The notes: generated from the letters alone by a model not told the origin. A DNA stretch of 64,000 nucleotides from JAIBJN01 sp963830885 (GCA_963830885.1 CAWHOA010000019.1:1-64000), one strand, 5' to 3'; shown: positions 9,079-17,838, numbered from the stretch's first letter. A program made the numbers and translations.

Positions 9079-10284
9079 GTGGTCATCTCGCCCTTCCCCT
9101 TGACCGCGACATGCGGCCGCGGCTCGAGGAGGAAGCGGTCGCCGAGCCGGCGCCGCGTCCGCTCCGTCACCTGGATCGCGCCCGGGGGCGCGTGCGACTC
9201 CATCCGGTTCGCGGTGTTCACGGTGTCGCCCCAGATGTCGTAGCCGAACTTGCTCCGGCCGATCACGCCCGCGACGGCGGGCCCGGAGTCGATTCCGACG
9301 CGCAGGCTGAGGCCGGCGGCGGTCGGGCAGGGAGGCGAGCGTCTCGCGCATGGCGAGCGCGGCGCGGGCCGCCGCCTCGGCGTGATCGGGCCGCGGGGTC
9401 GGAATCCCCGCGGCGGCCATGTAGCCGTCCCCGATCGTCTTGATCTTCTCGAGCCCGTGCTCGTCGACGAGCTCGTCGAAGGCCGAGAAGATCTCGTCGA
9501 GCAGGGCGACGACGTCCTCCGGCGGCAGCTTCTCCGCTGCCGGCGTGAAGCCGGTGATGTCGGCGAAGAGGACGCTGACCTCCTCGCTGCGCTCGGCGAT
9601 GATTCCCCGGGAGACCTTCAGGCGCTCGGCGATGGGGCGCGGGAAGATGCTGAGGAGGAGCCGCTCGGAGCGCTCCTGCTCCACCGCGAGCAGCCGGTAC
9701 GCACGGTCGCGGGAGCGAACGAAGTACTCGAGGAGCGCAAACGTGGTCACGGCCGGGCCGAGCACGTTGAGCGCGAAGAACGTCAGGACGAGCCAGGTGG
9801 CGAGGGGCGGGTCCGGCGCCGGCAGGAGCTCGTCGATCGCGGCGGAGACGCCGACGAGCGCGGCGAACCCGCAGAACCAGCCGACGGCCGGGCGCGGCCC
9901 GTAGAAGACGAGCGCCCCGAGCGGCGCGACGAACGCCCAGATGGCGACCGCGCCCGATTCCACGAAGCCGCCCAGGCTCCATTGCAGCAGGAAGGGGAGG
10001 ACGAGGATCAGCAGGACCTGGCTCGCCCGGTAGAGGTCGTAGCGCTTCGTCCTGGCGAAGAGGGCGAGCCCCAGCAGGGAGAGGACCTGGTAGGCGAGGG
10101 GGATCAGCGCCGAGAGCCAGAGCCCGAGCGCCGCGTAGGTCGCCACCCAGACGCAGGCGAGCGCCGTGATCAGGAGCGAGGAGAGGACGAGCGCCGACTT
10201 CTGCAGCCGCTGGTCGGGCGTGTCGGTGGGCAGCGAGCCGACGGCCGCCGCGCGTGCCACAGCCGCTCCGGCCCAGTCGCGCAC
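9054..10284 (-). CDS. Membrane-bound adenylate/guanylate cyclase, frameshifted
   Basis: Would convert ATP or GTP to the cyclic nucleotide. From GTG 10284 the protein has about six membrane helices (first 190 residues), a short helix (ERSERLLLSIFPRPIAERL) and a class III cyclase domain starting EEVSVLFADITGFTPAAE, with IKTIGDGYMAAAGIP. Near 9313-9328 the frame breaks after TLASLPD; the rest of the domain (GIDSGPAVAGVIG, YDIWGDTVNTANRMES, then KGKGEMTTYLL) continues in the next frame to a stop at 9054. Removing one base restores about 409 residues. Both metal aspartates (FADIT; the second in the same half) are intact, so a sequencing error is plausible. Confidence 0.85.
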
Positions 10285-10291
10285 GGCCTCG

Positions 10292-10297
10292 TACGAT
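10292..10297 (+). promoter_or_regulatory. Putative -10 box of the AlkD-like remnant
   Basis: TACGAT ends seven bases before GTG 10305, the geometry seen at other proposed leaderless genes in this window. Confidence 0.4.
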
Positions 10298-10304
10298 ACG
10301 CCCC

Positions 10305-10433
10305 GTGCCCGCCACCGCTGCCGACGTCCTCCGCGAGCTGAAGCGCCTCGGGACCGAGCAGAACGCCAAGATCTCCCGCCGCCACGGCAACGGGCGGGCG
10401 CTCGCCGGCAAGAAGACCCCGGCGACGGCGTAA
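10305..10433 (+). pseudogene. Short remnant resembling the N-terminus of AlkD-like DNA alkylation-repair proteins
   Basis: A 42-codon frame from GTG 10305 to TAA 10433. Residues 5-28 (AADVLRELKRLGTEQNAKIS, then RRHG) resemble the first helix of AlkD-type HEAT-repeat alkylpurine glycosylases, which often begin with a LGTEQNRKIYRRHG-like segment. The family is normally about 230 residues; here the frame stops after a basic tail (GKKTPATA). A large internal deletion joining the first helix to the extreme C-terminus would produce this. The proposed promoter is still present. It could instead be a real small protein. Confidence 0.5.
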
Positions 10434-10439
10434 GGGCTC

Positions 10440-11774
10440 GTGAGCGGCGACGACCCGCGCGAGGCCGGACGCCTCGGCCCGGCGCCGCCCGTGCCAGAGC
10501 CGGGGCGGGTGCGCGCCGTCCTGCGGCTCGCGGCGATCGACGTCGGCCCGCTCCGGCGCCACCGCGACTTCCGCCTGCTCTTCGTCGGCATGGGCGTCTC
10601 GAACTTCGGCTCGATGATCACGTACGTCGCCCTGCCGTACCAGGTCTTCCAGCTCACGGGCTCCTCGCTTGCGGTCGGGCTCATGAGCCTGGCGGAGCTC
10701 GGGCCCTTGCTCGTCACCTCCTTCGTGGGCGGCGCGCTCGCGGATGCCTTCGACCGCCGCCGGCTCGTCCAGCTGGCCGAGCTCCTGCTCGCCGTCTGCG
10801 CCGGCGTCCTTGCCCTCAACTCCTGGCTCTGGGACCCACGCGTGTGGATCCTCTTCGTTGTCGGCGCGGCGATGGCAGGGCTCGACGGGATCCAGCGCCC
10901 GCCGCTCGACGCGCTGATCCCGCGGCTCGTCGACCGCGACGAGCTGATCGCCGCGAGCGCGCTCGACTCCTTCCGCGCGAACCTCGGCTGGGTGGCCGGG
11001 CCGGCGGTCGCGGGCGTGCTGATCGCGGTCCTCGGCCTGCCGCTGACCTACCTGATCGACGTGGCGACGTTCGGCGTCTCGCTCGTCGCGCTCGGGCTCA
11101 TGCGGGCCGTCCCCCCGCCGCCGGGGGCAGAGCGACCGAGCCTGCGCGGGATCGTCGAGAGCTTCCGCTACGCGATGGGGCGGCCGGAGCTCGTCGGCAC
11201 GTACGGCGTGGACATGATCGCCATGTTCTTCGGGATCCCCATCGCCCTCTTCCCGGCCTTCGCCGAGGAGTTCGGTGGCGCGGGGGCACTGGGGCTCCTC
11301 TACGCCGCGCCGTCGGTCGGCGCGCTCCTCGCCACGGCGACGAGCGGCTGGACCGGGCGCATCCACCGGCACGGGCTGGCGGTCTGCTGGGCGGCGGCCG
11401 GCTGGGGGGTTGCGATCACGGCGCTCGGCTTCGCGCCGAACCTCGCCCTCGCCCTCCTCGCGCTCACGCTCGCAGGCGCGGCGGACATGGTCAGCGGCAT
11501 CTTCCGGACGACGATCTGGAACACGACGATCCCGGACCACCTGCGCGGTCGCCTGGCCGGGATCGAGCAGGTGAGCTACTCGTCAGGCCCGCTCCTCGGG
11601 AATCTCGAGTCCGGCGTCGTCGCGGCCTTTGCAGGCGTCCGCGCCTCGATCGTCTCGGGCGGCGTCCTCTGCGTCGCGGGCGTCGCGGTGGCCGCTCTCG
11701 CGCTGCCGGCGTTCCGGCGCTACGACGCGCGCGACCACCTCACGGCGCCGCCGGCGGAACCGGCCCGATCATGA
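10440..11774 (+). CDS. MFS transporter, EntS-like (MFS_3)
   Basis: A 444-residue 12-helix major-facilitator protein. The N-terminus FRLLFVGMGVSNFGSMITYVALPYQVFQLTGSSLAVG pattern (read in parts), SFVGGALADAFDRRRLVQ (loop 2-3 motif) and the mid-loop DALIPRLVDRDELIAASAL are typical of the EntS/MFS_3 branch that exports siderophores or other small molecules. It starts at GTG 10440, six bases after the stop of the AlkD-like remnant, and may use that promoter. Substrate unknown. Confidence 0.9.
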   Translation: MSGDDPREAGRLGPAPPVPEPGRVRAVLRLAAIDVGPLRRHRDFRLLFVGMGVSNFGSMITYVALPYQVFQLTGSSLAVGLMSLAELGPLLVTSFVGGALADAFDRRRLVQLAELLLAVCAGVLALNSWLWDPRVWILFVVGAAMAGLDGIQRPPLDALIPRLVDRDELIAASALDSFRANLGWVAGPAVAGVLIAVLGLPLTYLIDVATFGVSLVALGLMRAVPPPPGAERPSLRGIVESFRYAMGRPELVGTYGVDMIAMFFGIPIALFPAFAEEFGGAGALGLLYAAPSVGALLATATSGWTGRIHRHGLAVCWAAAGWGVAITALGFAPNLALALLALTLAGAADMVSGIFRTTIWNTTIPDHLRGRLAGIEQVSYSSGPLLGNLESGVVAAFAGVRASIVSGGVLCVAGVAVAALALPAFRRYDARDHLTAPPAEPARS

Positions 11775-11911
11775 AGGTGAGGTACGGGACCAGCCCGCGT
11801 CGCTCGTAGCTCGCCGATCCCGCCGCCGCAGCGGTGCATGATTCCAGGGAATACGGGTACCGAGGACGAAGCTCGGAAGCTCCGGAAGGCGACGCGACGA
11901 AAGGGACGGCG

Positions 11912-12838
11912 ATGAGGCTCGAAGGCATCCACCACGTGACGGCGATCACCGCCGACGCGCCTCGCAACGTGAACTTCTACACCCGTGTCCTCGGGCTGCG
12001 GCTCGTCAAGAAGACCGTGAACCAGGACGACCCGACCGTCTACCACCTCTTCTACGCCGACGAGCAGGGGAGCCCCGGCTCCGACATCACCTTCTTCGAG
12101 TATCCGGGCCTGCCGCGTGGCCGCGCCGGTGCCGGCATGGTCCACACCGTGACGTGGCGCGTCGGCTCGCCCGAGGCGCTCGCCTTCTGGGCCGAGCGGC
12201 TGGCTGCCGAGGGCATCGACGCGGAGCGCGACGGCGACAGCCTTCGCTTCGCCGACCCCGAAGGCATGGGCCTCGAGCTCCGGGCGGTCGAGACCGACGA
12301 CGAGCCGCTGGCCGCCGTCCATCCCGACATTCCGGCCGAGCTGGCGCTCCAGGGCTTCGACGGCGTTCGTGCGTATTCGACCGAGCCCGAAGCGAGCCGC
12401 GCCTTCCTGGAGGAGACGCTCGTCTTCGAGCCCCGGGGCGAGCGGGCCTGGGAGGCACGGGGCGAGGAGCGCGGCTCCTTCTACATCTACGACGAGCCCC
12501 CCGCCGAGCGTGGGCTCTCGGGAGCGGGCACCGTGCACCACGTCGCCTGGTCCTCGCCGATGGCGCAGCACGAGGCCTGGCGGGAGCGCGCGGCGCAGGG
12601 CGGCGCGAGGCCGACGCCGGTGATCGACCGCTTCTACTTCCGCTCCATCTACTTCCGCGAGCCGAGCGGCGTCCTCTTCGAGATCGCCACCCTGGGCCCA
12701 GGGTTCACCGCCGACGAGCCGCTGGACTCGCTCGGCGAGGCGCTCTCGCTCCCGCCCGCCTTCGAGCCGCTGCGCGAGCGCCTCGAGCAGGTCCTGACGC
12801 CGCTGCCCGACCCCAGGCCGGCGCGCACGGTCCAGTAG
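11912..12838 (+). CDS. Ring-cleaving (hydroquinone-type) VOC dioxygenase
   Basis: A 308-residue protein of the MhqO/PcpA/LinE-like ring-cleaving dioxygenase group. Two VOC halves: GIHHVTAITADAPRNVNFYT with KKTVNQDDPTVYHLFY and the DEQGSPGSDITFFEYPG strand, then GAGTVHHVAWSS with DRFYFRSIYFREPSG and FEIATLGPGF, which supplies the late Glu ligand. The family opens hydroquinone-type aromatics using Fe(II) or Mn(II). ATG 11912 was chosen over an in-frame ATG at 11834 because homology-like sequence begins at MRLEGIHH and a purine-rich AAAGGGACGG precedes it. Confidence 0.92.
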   Translation: MRLEGIHHVTAITADAPRNVNFYTRVLGLRLVKKTVNQDDPTVYHLFYADEQGSPGSDITFFEYPGLPRGRAGAGMVHTVTWRVGSPEALAFWAERLAAEGIDAERDGDSLRFADPEGMGLELRAVETDDEPLAAVHPDIPAELALQGFDGVRAYSTEPEASRAFLEETLVFEPRGERAWEARGEERGSFYIYDEPPAERGLSGAGTVHHVAWSSPMAQHEAWRERAAQGGARPTPVIDRFYFRSIYFREPSGVLFEIATLGPGFTADEPLDSLGEALSLPPAFEPLRERLEQVLTPLPDPRPARTVQ

Positions 12839-12856
12839 CCACAGCGCGCCCGGCGT

Positions 12857-12862
12857 TAGGGT
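12857..12862 (+). promoter_or_regulatory. Putative -10 box, leaderless start of OLD-type gene
   Basis: TAGGGT lies six bases before GTG 12869 with no Shine-Dalgarno between them. Confidence 0.45.
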
Positions 12863-12868
12863 CGGGCC

Positions 12869-14056
12869 GTGGCGTTCCTGAAGACCGTCCGCGTCCGCGA
12901 CTACCGCTCGGCACGCGACGTCGAGCTCGAGCTCGGTGCGGTGACCGCGCTCGTCGGGGAGGCCCGCTCCGGGAAGTCCAACCTCCTGCGCGCGGTCCGC
13001 GCGTTGCTCGACCCGGACGCGCCGCCGCCGAGCCGTGAGGACCTGCGCGGCCGGGCGGACGAGCTCTCCATCGAGGCGCTTCTCTCCGACGGCCGCCGGA
13101 TCGGGCTCGCCGCGCAACCGCCCGCGCAGCCGCGCATCCGCCGTCGCGGCGCGCCGCCGGTGCTCTTCCTCCCGGCCGCCCGGCGCTCGGGGCCGCTGCT
13201 CGAGCTCGACGGCTACTCCGACGCGGCCGAGGACGCCGTCCGCCGCTTCCGCTCGGCGCTCCGCGACCCGCCCGAGCGCCGGTCGGACTCGGCCGGGGCC
13301 TCGGCGCTCGTGGCGGGGATCGACGCCTGCTGCGAGGCGGAGATCACCGGTGCGGTATTTCTCGTCGAGGAGCCCGAGCTCTTCCTGCGGCCCCACACGC
13401 AGCGCTACCTGTACCGTCGCCTGCGCGCCCTTGCCGGCCGCGGGAACCAGGTGCTCTACTCGACCCACGCCCCGGCGTTCCTCAACGTCGCCCGGCTGGA
13501 GGAGCTCGTCCTCGTCCGCTACAGCGCCCGCCGGGGCACCCACATCGTCCAGCCGAAGCCGCTCGACGCGGACGAGGCGTTCCGTGTGGTCAGCGAGTTC
13601 GACGCCGAGCGGAGCGAGCTCTTCCTCGCGCGGGCGGCCATCCTCGTGGAGGGCCGCACGGAGAAGCTCGTGCTCCCGTCGGTCTTCGCGGCGCTCGGCT
13701 ACGACGCCGACCGGGCGCAGATCTCCATCGTCGAGTGCGGTGGCAAGTCGAACATCCCGGTGTTCGCCCGCACCTGCAAGGCCTGCCGGATCCCCTTCGT
13801 GGTCGTCCACGACCGCGACGCGCCGCCCGGGGAGCAGCCGATCCCCGCGGAGGTCGTGCTCAACCGGCTGATCGCGAGCATCGCCGGCCGCGACCGGACG
13901 GTGGTGCTGGAGCCCGACTTCGAGGGCGTCACGGGCCTCCGCGGCCATGCCAACAAGCCCGAGCGCGCCTGGAACCACTTCGCCGCCGAGGGCGTGACGG
14001 TGCCGGCGCCACTGGAGCGCGCCGTGCGCCTGGCGCTGCGGGCGGCCGCCCGCTAG
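12869..14056 (+). CDS. OLD-type ATPase/TOPRIM nuclease
   Basis: A 395-residue protein with an ABC-like ATPase domain interrupted by a short linker and fused to a TOPRIM nuclease domain. Walker A is GEARSGKSN (30-38), Walker B FLVEEPELFL (about 164-173), with the H-loop STH at 198-200. The TOPRIM part has VEGRTEKL (Glu261) and VVHDRD (Asp315, Asp317). Members of this family act in phage exclusion or DNA repair. No UvrD-like partner (as in Gabija) or reverse transcriptase lies beside it, so it is probably a solitary class 1 OLD protein. It is shorter than the roughly 550-600 residues of phage P2 OLD. Confidence 0.85.
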   Translation: MAFLKTVRVRDYRSARDVELELGAVTALVGEARSGKSNLLRAVRALLDPDAPPPSREDLRGRADELSIEALLSDGRRIGLAAQPPAQPRIRRRGAPPVLFLPAARRSGPLLELDGYSDAAEDAVRRFRSALRDPPERRSDSAGASALVAGIDACCEAEITGAVFLVEEPELFLRPHTQRYLYRRLRALAGRGNQVLYSTHAPAFLNVARLEELVLVRYSARRGTHIVQPKPLDADEAFRVVSEFDAERSELFLARAAILVEGRTEKLVLPSVFAALGYDADRAQISIVECGGKSNIPVFARTCKACRIPFVVVHDRDAPPGEQPIPAEVVLNRLIASIAGRDRTVVLEPDFEGVTGLRGHANKPERAWNHFAAEGVTVPAPLERAVRLALRAAAR

Positions 14057-14141
14057 CTGCGGAGAGCCCGCAACCGCCCTGCGGCGATTCGCCGATGCGG
14101 GCGATACGACGCGGGGCGAACCTCCGGGAAAAGGAGGAACC

Positions 14142-14588
14142 ATGAAGATCCTGCTGGCCTACGACGGCTTCACGCACAGCGAGAACGCCCTCGCGACCGC
14201 GGCCGACCTCGGCCGCTCCTCGCAGGCGGAGATCACGATCCTGAGCGTCGTTCCACCGGACGCGCGCGGCTCGAAGTCCGGCGGCCACGTCGGCCTGCGC
14301 CCGCACGCCCACGAGGACGTCGCGCGGGCGCACGCGTACCTGCGCGAGCGCGGGATCGAGTCGACCATGCAGATGGAGAACGGCGACCCGGTCAGCGAGA
14401 TCATGCGGGTCGCCCAGGAGGGCGGCTACGACCTCATCGTCGCGGGCTCGCGCGGCCGCAACCCCGTCGGCGAGCTGCTGCTCGGGAGCGTGTCGAAAGC
14501 ACTCGTCCACCAGGCGCCGTGCCCGGTGCTCGTCGTCTCCAAGGACGCGTCCGCTCAGTTCGAGCCGGCCGCCCGGACCGCGTCCTAG
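14142..14588 (+). CDS. Universal stress protein
   Basis: A 148-residue single-domain UspA-family protein. It ends with GSRGRNPVGELLLGSVS and APCPVLVVSK, the nucleotide-binding G-x2-G-x9-G(S) signature, so it probably binds ATP. The start at ATG 14142 follows a strong Shine-Dalgarno, AAGGAGG. Its stop overlaps the stop codon of the convergent BNR-repeat gene by four bases. Confidence 0.95.
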   Translation: MKILLAYDGFTHSENALATAADLGRSSQAEITILSVVPPDARGSKSGGHVGLRPHAHEDVARAHAYLRERGIESTMQMENGDPVSEIMRVAQEGGYDLIVAGSRGRNPVGELLLGSVSKALVHQAPCPVLVVSKDASAQFEPAARTAS

Positions 14589-15553
14589 GCGAAGGCCAGA
14601 ATGCGCTCCGGCGACTCGCCCTTGAGCGGGACGTGCTCCCAGGAGTCGCCGGAGTCCCGGCTGGCGTAGATCGCCCCGTCCGCGAGTCCGGCGAGGAGCA
14701 GGCCGTCGGCGAACGCGAGGGCGTAAGGCATCTCGTCGAGGGGCTGCGGCAAGCCGCCGGCCAGCGGCTCCCACGGGCCGGAGCCACGCCAGCGATAGAC
14801 AATGGCTTCGGCCGAGCCCCTGCCGTGTGCGGCGTACGGCCCGGTGCTCGCTGACACGAACCAGCAGTCGGGCTCCTGTGGATCGACGGCGACCGCCCAC
14901 GTGTAGTGGCGGTCGCGGCCGGCGTCGGCCGCCTTCCACGTGGCCCCGCCGTCGAAGCTCCAGGCCGCGCCGCCGCCGCCCGCCTCGTAGGCCCTGCCGG
15001 GAGTGCTCGGATGCCAGGCGAGCGAGTGGCAGTCCGGCTGGGCGCCGGGCCGATGGTCGCTCCACGTCGTGCCGCCGTCCTCACTTCGCATCACGCCTCC
15101 CAGCTCGATCCCGACGAGCAGGAGGTGCGCGTCGTGGGGGCTCGGCGCGATCCAGCGCACGTGCGAGGTCCAGGGGCGGGGCGGGAAGCTCCAGGTCGGC
15201 GCCGAGGGGATCTCCCGCAGGCTCGCGAGCTCCGTCCACTCCCCGCCGCGATCGCGGTTGACGAAGAGCATGCTCGGCTCGCAGCCGGCATAGATGGCGC
15301 CGTCGGCGCCGCTGACGGCGACGGAGAAGACGTCCTCGTGCGGGAAGTCGACGCGCTCCCAGTTCCCACCGCCGTCGCTGCTCTCCCAGACGCCGGTCCC
15401 GCGACCTCCTCCGACGAGGAAGTCGGGGTCGCGGGGATCGCGGGCCAGGCAGGAGATGCCGCTGCCGTGCGCGGCGAGCTCGACCTGCCAGGTGTCTCCG
15501 CCGAGGTCGAGCCGTGCGACCCCCGCGCCGGTGGCGGCGACGACGGGCGTCAC
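14585..15553 (-). CDS. BNR/Asp-box repeat beta-propeller protein
   Basis: A 322-residue protein made of sialidase-type Asp-box blades: SSDGGGNWERV, NRDRGGEWTEL, SEDGGTTWSDH, SFDGGATWKAA and SRDSGDSWEHV recur about every 45-55 residues. The fold is a six- or seven-bladed propeller as in plant HCF136-like or photosystem-assembly-type proteins, here without a signal peptide. No sialidase catalytic residues can be assigned. The GTG start at 15553 overlaps the stop of the upstream cupin gene (GTGA), making this the last gene of a three-gene operon with an LLM oxidoreductase and a cupin. Confidence 0.85.
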   Translation of the reverse strand: MTPVVAATGAGVARLDLGGDTWQVELAAHGSGISCLARDPRDPDFLVGGGRGTGVWESSDGGGNWERVDFPHEDVFSVAVSGADGAIYAGCEPSMLFVNRDRGGEWTELASLREIPSAPTWSFPPRPWTSHVRWIAPSPHDAHLLLVGIELGGVMRSEDGGTTWSDHRPGAQPDCHSLAWHPSTPGRAYEAGGGGAAWSFDGGATWKAADAGRDRHYTWAVAVDPQEPDCWFVSASTGPYAAHGRGSAEAIVYRWRGSGPWEPLAGGLPQPLDEMPYALAFADGLLLAGLADGAIYASRDSGDSWEHVPLKGESPERILAFA

Positions 15554-15876
15554 GTCGGGCGGGTGAAGATGACGAGCAGGCTCAGCCGCTCGTACGCGGT
15601 GAAGCGGTGCTCGGCGTGGGCGGCGACGAACATCGCCTGGCCCTCGACGAGGTCGATCTCCTCGTCCTCGACCTGAAGCGTGCCGGTGCCCTCGAGCACG
15701 ATGTAGACCTCGTCGTCCTCGTGCGGCTGCTGGCGGTCGGGCTCCGGGGCGACGAGCACGTAGACGCCGACCTCGAGCCCCGGCGAGGTGTGCACGACCT
15801 CGTACCCGCCGGTCCCCTCCTGCAGCCGGCGCTTGGCCGCCTCGACGTCGAAGAGGTGCTGCTGGATCCCGCCCAT
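15550..15876 (-). CDS. Cupin-domain protein
   Basis: A 108-residue single-domain cupin. The segment QPHEDDEVYIVLEGTG is the first cupin motif (His and Glu metal ligands), and GQAMFVAAHAEHRFTA the second, with its His. A metal-binding enzyme or sensor is expected. It starts at ATG 15876, overlapping the LLM stop by one base (TGATG), and is coupled to the BNR-repeat gene downstream by a GTGA overlap. Confidence 0.9.
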   Translation of the reverse strand: MGGIQQHLFDVEAAKRRLQEGTGGYEVVHTSPGLEVGVYVLVAPEPDRQQPHEDDEVYIVLEGTGTLQVEDEEIDLVEGQAMFVAAHAEHRFTAYERLSLLVIFTRPT

Positions 15877-16889
15877 CAAGCCGCCGTTTGCCGGACCGCG
15901 GGCATGATCGTGTCGCCGTAGGCCTCGAGGATGTCCTCCTGGCCGTGGGTCATGAGGTAGATGTTGAAGTGGTCGACGCCGATCGACTCGAGCTCCTGGA
16001 GCTTCGCGGTCACTGCGTCGGCGCTGCCGATGACGCTGAAGCGGTCGGCGATCTCGTCGGTGACGAACTCCCCGTGCGCGGCGCCCTCGCGGCTGTGGTC
16101 CTTGTAGTCGTAGAACTTCCGCGCCTTCACGTAGTCGGTCAGCTCGTGCGGGATCTCGGAGTCCTCGCCGTAGCGCTCGATCAGGTCCATGACGTGGTTG
16201 GAGACCATGGCCGGGAACCAGCGGACCGCGTCCCGGGCCTCCTGGAGGTCGTCGGTGACGATGCTCGGCGCGCAGACGAGGCACTCGAGCTCGTCCGGGT
16301 CGCGCCCGGCCTCGACGGCGGCGGCGCGAGCATGCTCCATGAGCCACTGGATGATGACCGGGTCGGCGAGCTGGATGATCACGCCGTCGGCGACCCGGCC
16401 CGCGACGGCGAGCGCGCGCGGCCCGTAGGCCGCGACGTACATGGGGATCCGCTCGCGCCCCTGGGCCCAGGTCAGCTCGAGCTCCTTCCCGTTCCACTCG
16501 ACCGGGCGGCCGTTCATGAGGTCCTTGATCATCCGGCAGGAGGCCTCGAACTCGGCCATCTTCACCGGCTGCTGGCCGATGACTCGCCGCGCGGAGTCGC
16601 CGCGGCCGATTCCCATGACCGCCCTGCCTCCCGACATGGCGTGCAGCGTCGCGTAGGCGCTCGCCGTGACCGTCGGCTCGCGTGTCCCCGGGTTCGTCAC
16701 GCAGTGCCCGAACTTCAGCTTCTCCGTCTGCGTCGCGAGCAGGGTCAACAGTGGATAGCCGTCGTGCCAGAGGATGTGCGAGTCGTACGTCCAGCCGTAC
16801 TCGAAGCCGTTCTCCTCGGCCAGCTGCATCAGCTCGAGGAAGCGAGTGTGGGGCGGGTCGGGGAGAACGGTGACGCCGAACGTGAGCAT
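15876..16889 (-). CDS. LLM-class F420-dependent oxidoreductase
   Basis: A 337-residue luciferase-like TIM-barrel protein beginning MLTFGVTVLPDPPHTRFLEL. YGWTYDSHILWHDGYPLL, VTNPGTREPTVTASAYATL and MGIGRGDSARR resemble the F420-dependent TIGR03842-type group. It probably uses F420 for hydride transfer to an unknown substrate. A good Shine-Dalgarno (GGAGGT) lies upstream of ATG 16889. It is the first gene of the operon with the cupin and BNR-repeat genes. Confidence 0.92.
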   Translation of the reverse strand: MLTFGVTVLPDPPHTRFLELMQLAEENGFEYGWTYDSHILWHDGYPLLTLLATQTEKLKFGHCVTNPGTREPTVTASAYATLHAMSGGRAVMGIGRGDSARRVIGQQPVKMAEFEASCRMIKDLMNGRPVEWNGKELELTWAQGRERIPMYVAAYGPRALAVAGRVADGVIIQLADPVIIQWLMEHARAAAVEAGRDPDELECLVCAPSIVTDDLQEARDAVRWFPAMVSNHVMDLIERYGEDSEIPHELTDYVKARKFYDYKDHSREGAAHGEFVTDEIADRFSVIGSADAVTAKLQELESIGVDHFNIYLMTHGQEDILEAYGDTIMPAVRQTAA

Positions 16890-16995
16890 CGGGCTGGACC
16901 TCCTGCGCTGGGGACGGGAGCGATTCTACGCCGCCTGCCGTTGGTCGCCGGAATGCGTAAGAAGGCTCGGGCGTTCGACACGAACAGGAGATGGG

Positions 16996-17001
16996 TACCC
17001 T
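16996..17001 (+). promoter_or_regulatory. Putative -10 box deciding the start of the VOC gene
   Basis: TACCCT lies seven bases before ATG 17009. This argues that ATG 17009, not the upstream in-frame ATG 16991, is the real start, because 16991 would precede the -10 box. Confidence 0.45.
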
Positions 17002-17008
17002 CCGGCCG

Positions 17009-17689
17009 ATGCAGATCGAGACCCTCGACCACGTGGCCCTCTGGGTGGGCGACCGCGACCGGCTCGCCGAGTTTCTCGTCGCGCACGCCGGCATGCACGT
17101 CGTCGACCGCACCGAGCGGTTCACGCTGGTCGGCTCGGACGCCCGGCGCGGGAAGCTGACGCTCTTCGCGGCGGACGGCCCCCGCGACCCCGGCGTGCTC
17201 GCCAGGGTCGGGCTGCGGGTCTTCGACCTCGACGAGGCGCTGGCGGCCCTGCCCTCCGACGCCGACGTCGAGCGGGTGAACGGCCGGGCCGAGCTCGACG
17301 CCGGCGAAGGGCTCAGGCTGGCCTTCGTCGAGGTCGACGAGGGCGTGGCCTACGACCTCGACCACGTGGTCTTCCGCGTTCCCGACCCCGACGCGACCTT
17401 CGCGCAGCTCGCCGCGCTCGGGTTCGAGAGCGAGAACGGGCGCCTCCGCGCCGGCGACTCCTGGATCCTGCTCGAGCAGGGCGACCCGGGCGAGAGCGAG
17501 CGGCCGCTCCTCAACCACCTCGGCCTGCGCGTCGAGTCGGCGGAGGAGCACATCGAGGAGGCGGAGCGCCGCGGCCTCGAGATCGCCGACATCGTCGATG
17601 CGGCGAACACGTACGCCGTCTTCCTCTGGGGCCCCGACCGCATCAAGCTCGAGTACGTCGAGCACAAGCCGACGTTCTCGCTCACCTGA
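17009..17689 (+). CDS. Two-domain VOC protein (HppD-like fold)
   Basis: A 226-residue VOC protein. The first half begins MQIETLDHVALWVGDRDRLAEF, and the second has YDLDHVVFRVPDPDATFAQLAALGF and LLNHLGLRVES, ending in GPDRIKLEYVEHKPTFSLT. Layout is like small 4-hydroxyphenylpyruvate-dioxygenase or glyoxalase relatives. Metal ligands His and Glu are present, but the substrate is unknown. It is divergent from the LLM operon, with a 119-base shared promoter region. Confidence 0.85.
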   Translation: MQIETLDHVALWVGDRDRLAEFLVAHAGMHVVDRTERFTLVGSDARRGKLTLFAADGPRDPGVLARVGLRVFDLDEALAALPSDADVERVNGRAELDAGEGLRLAFVEVDEGVAYDLDHVVFRVPDPDATFAQLAALGFESENGRLRAGDSWILLEQGDPGESERPLLNHLGLRVESAEEHIEEAERRGLEIADIVDAANTYAVFLWGPDRIKLEYVEHKPTFSLT

Positions 17690-17731
17690 GCGCGGGCCCC
17701 GTCGCGGCTGCCCCCGACCCCGCGCGACCGC

Positions 17732-17754
17732 GCTTGTGTTCCACGCGCACAAGC
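17732..17754. promoter_or_regulatory. Palindrome GCTTGTG-N9-CACAAGC, putative operator 1
   Basis: Perfect 7-bp arms separated by nine bases, located 43 bases after the VOC stop and 85 bases before the next start. The same half-sites and the same nine-base spacer recur at 17803-17827. The centres are 72 bp apart, close to seven helical turns, so two dimers could sit on the same DNA face. It could also form a weak hairpin. Confidence 0.5.
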
Positions 17755-17802
17755 TTCGCTCCCTCTTCGGCAGCGCCGGACCAGGTGAGAACGTGGATCC
17801 TG

Positions 17803-17827
17803 CGCTTGTGCTGGTGAAACACAAGCG
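17803..17827. promoter_or_regulatory. Palindrome CGCTTGTG-N9-CACAAGCG, putative operator 2
   Basis: Perfect 8-bp arms with a nine-base spacer, ending 11 bases before GTG 17839. It shares its half-site with the palindrome at 17732-17754. A repressor bound here would cover the transcription and translation start of the FAD oxidoreductase. Confidence 0.55.
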
Positions 17828-17838
17828 GGTGGGCGGGC

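Noticed and set aside
12869..14056. Gabija defence system
   Set aside because: The OLD-type gene is present, but the required UvrD-like GajB partner is not.
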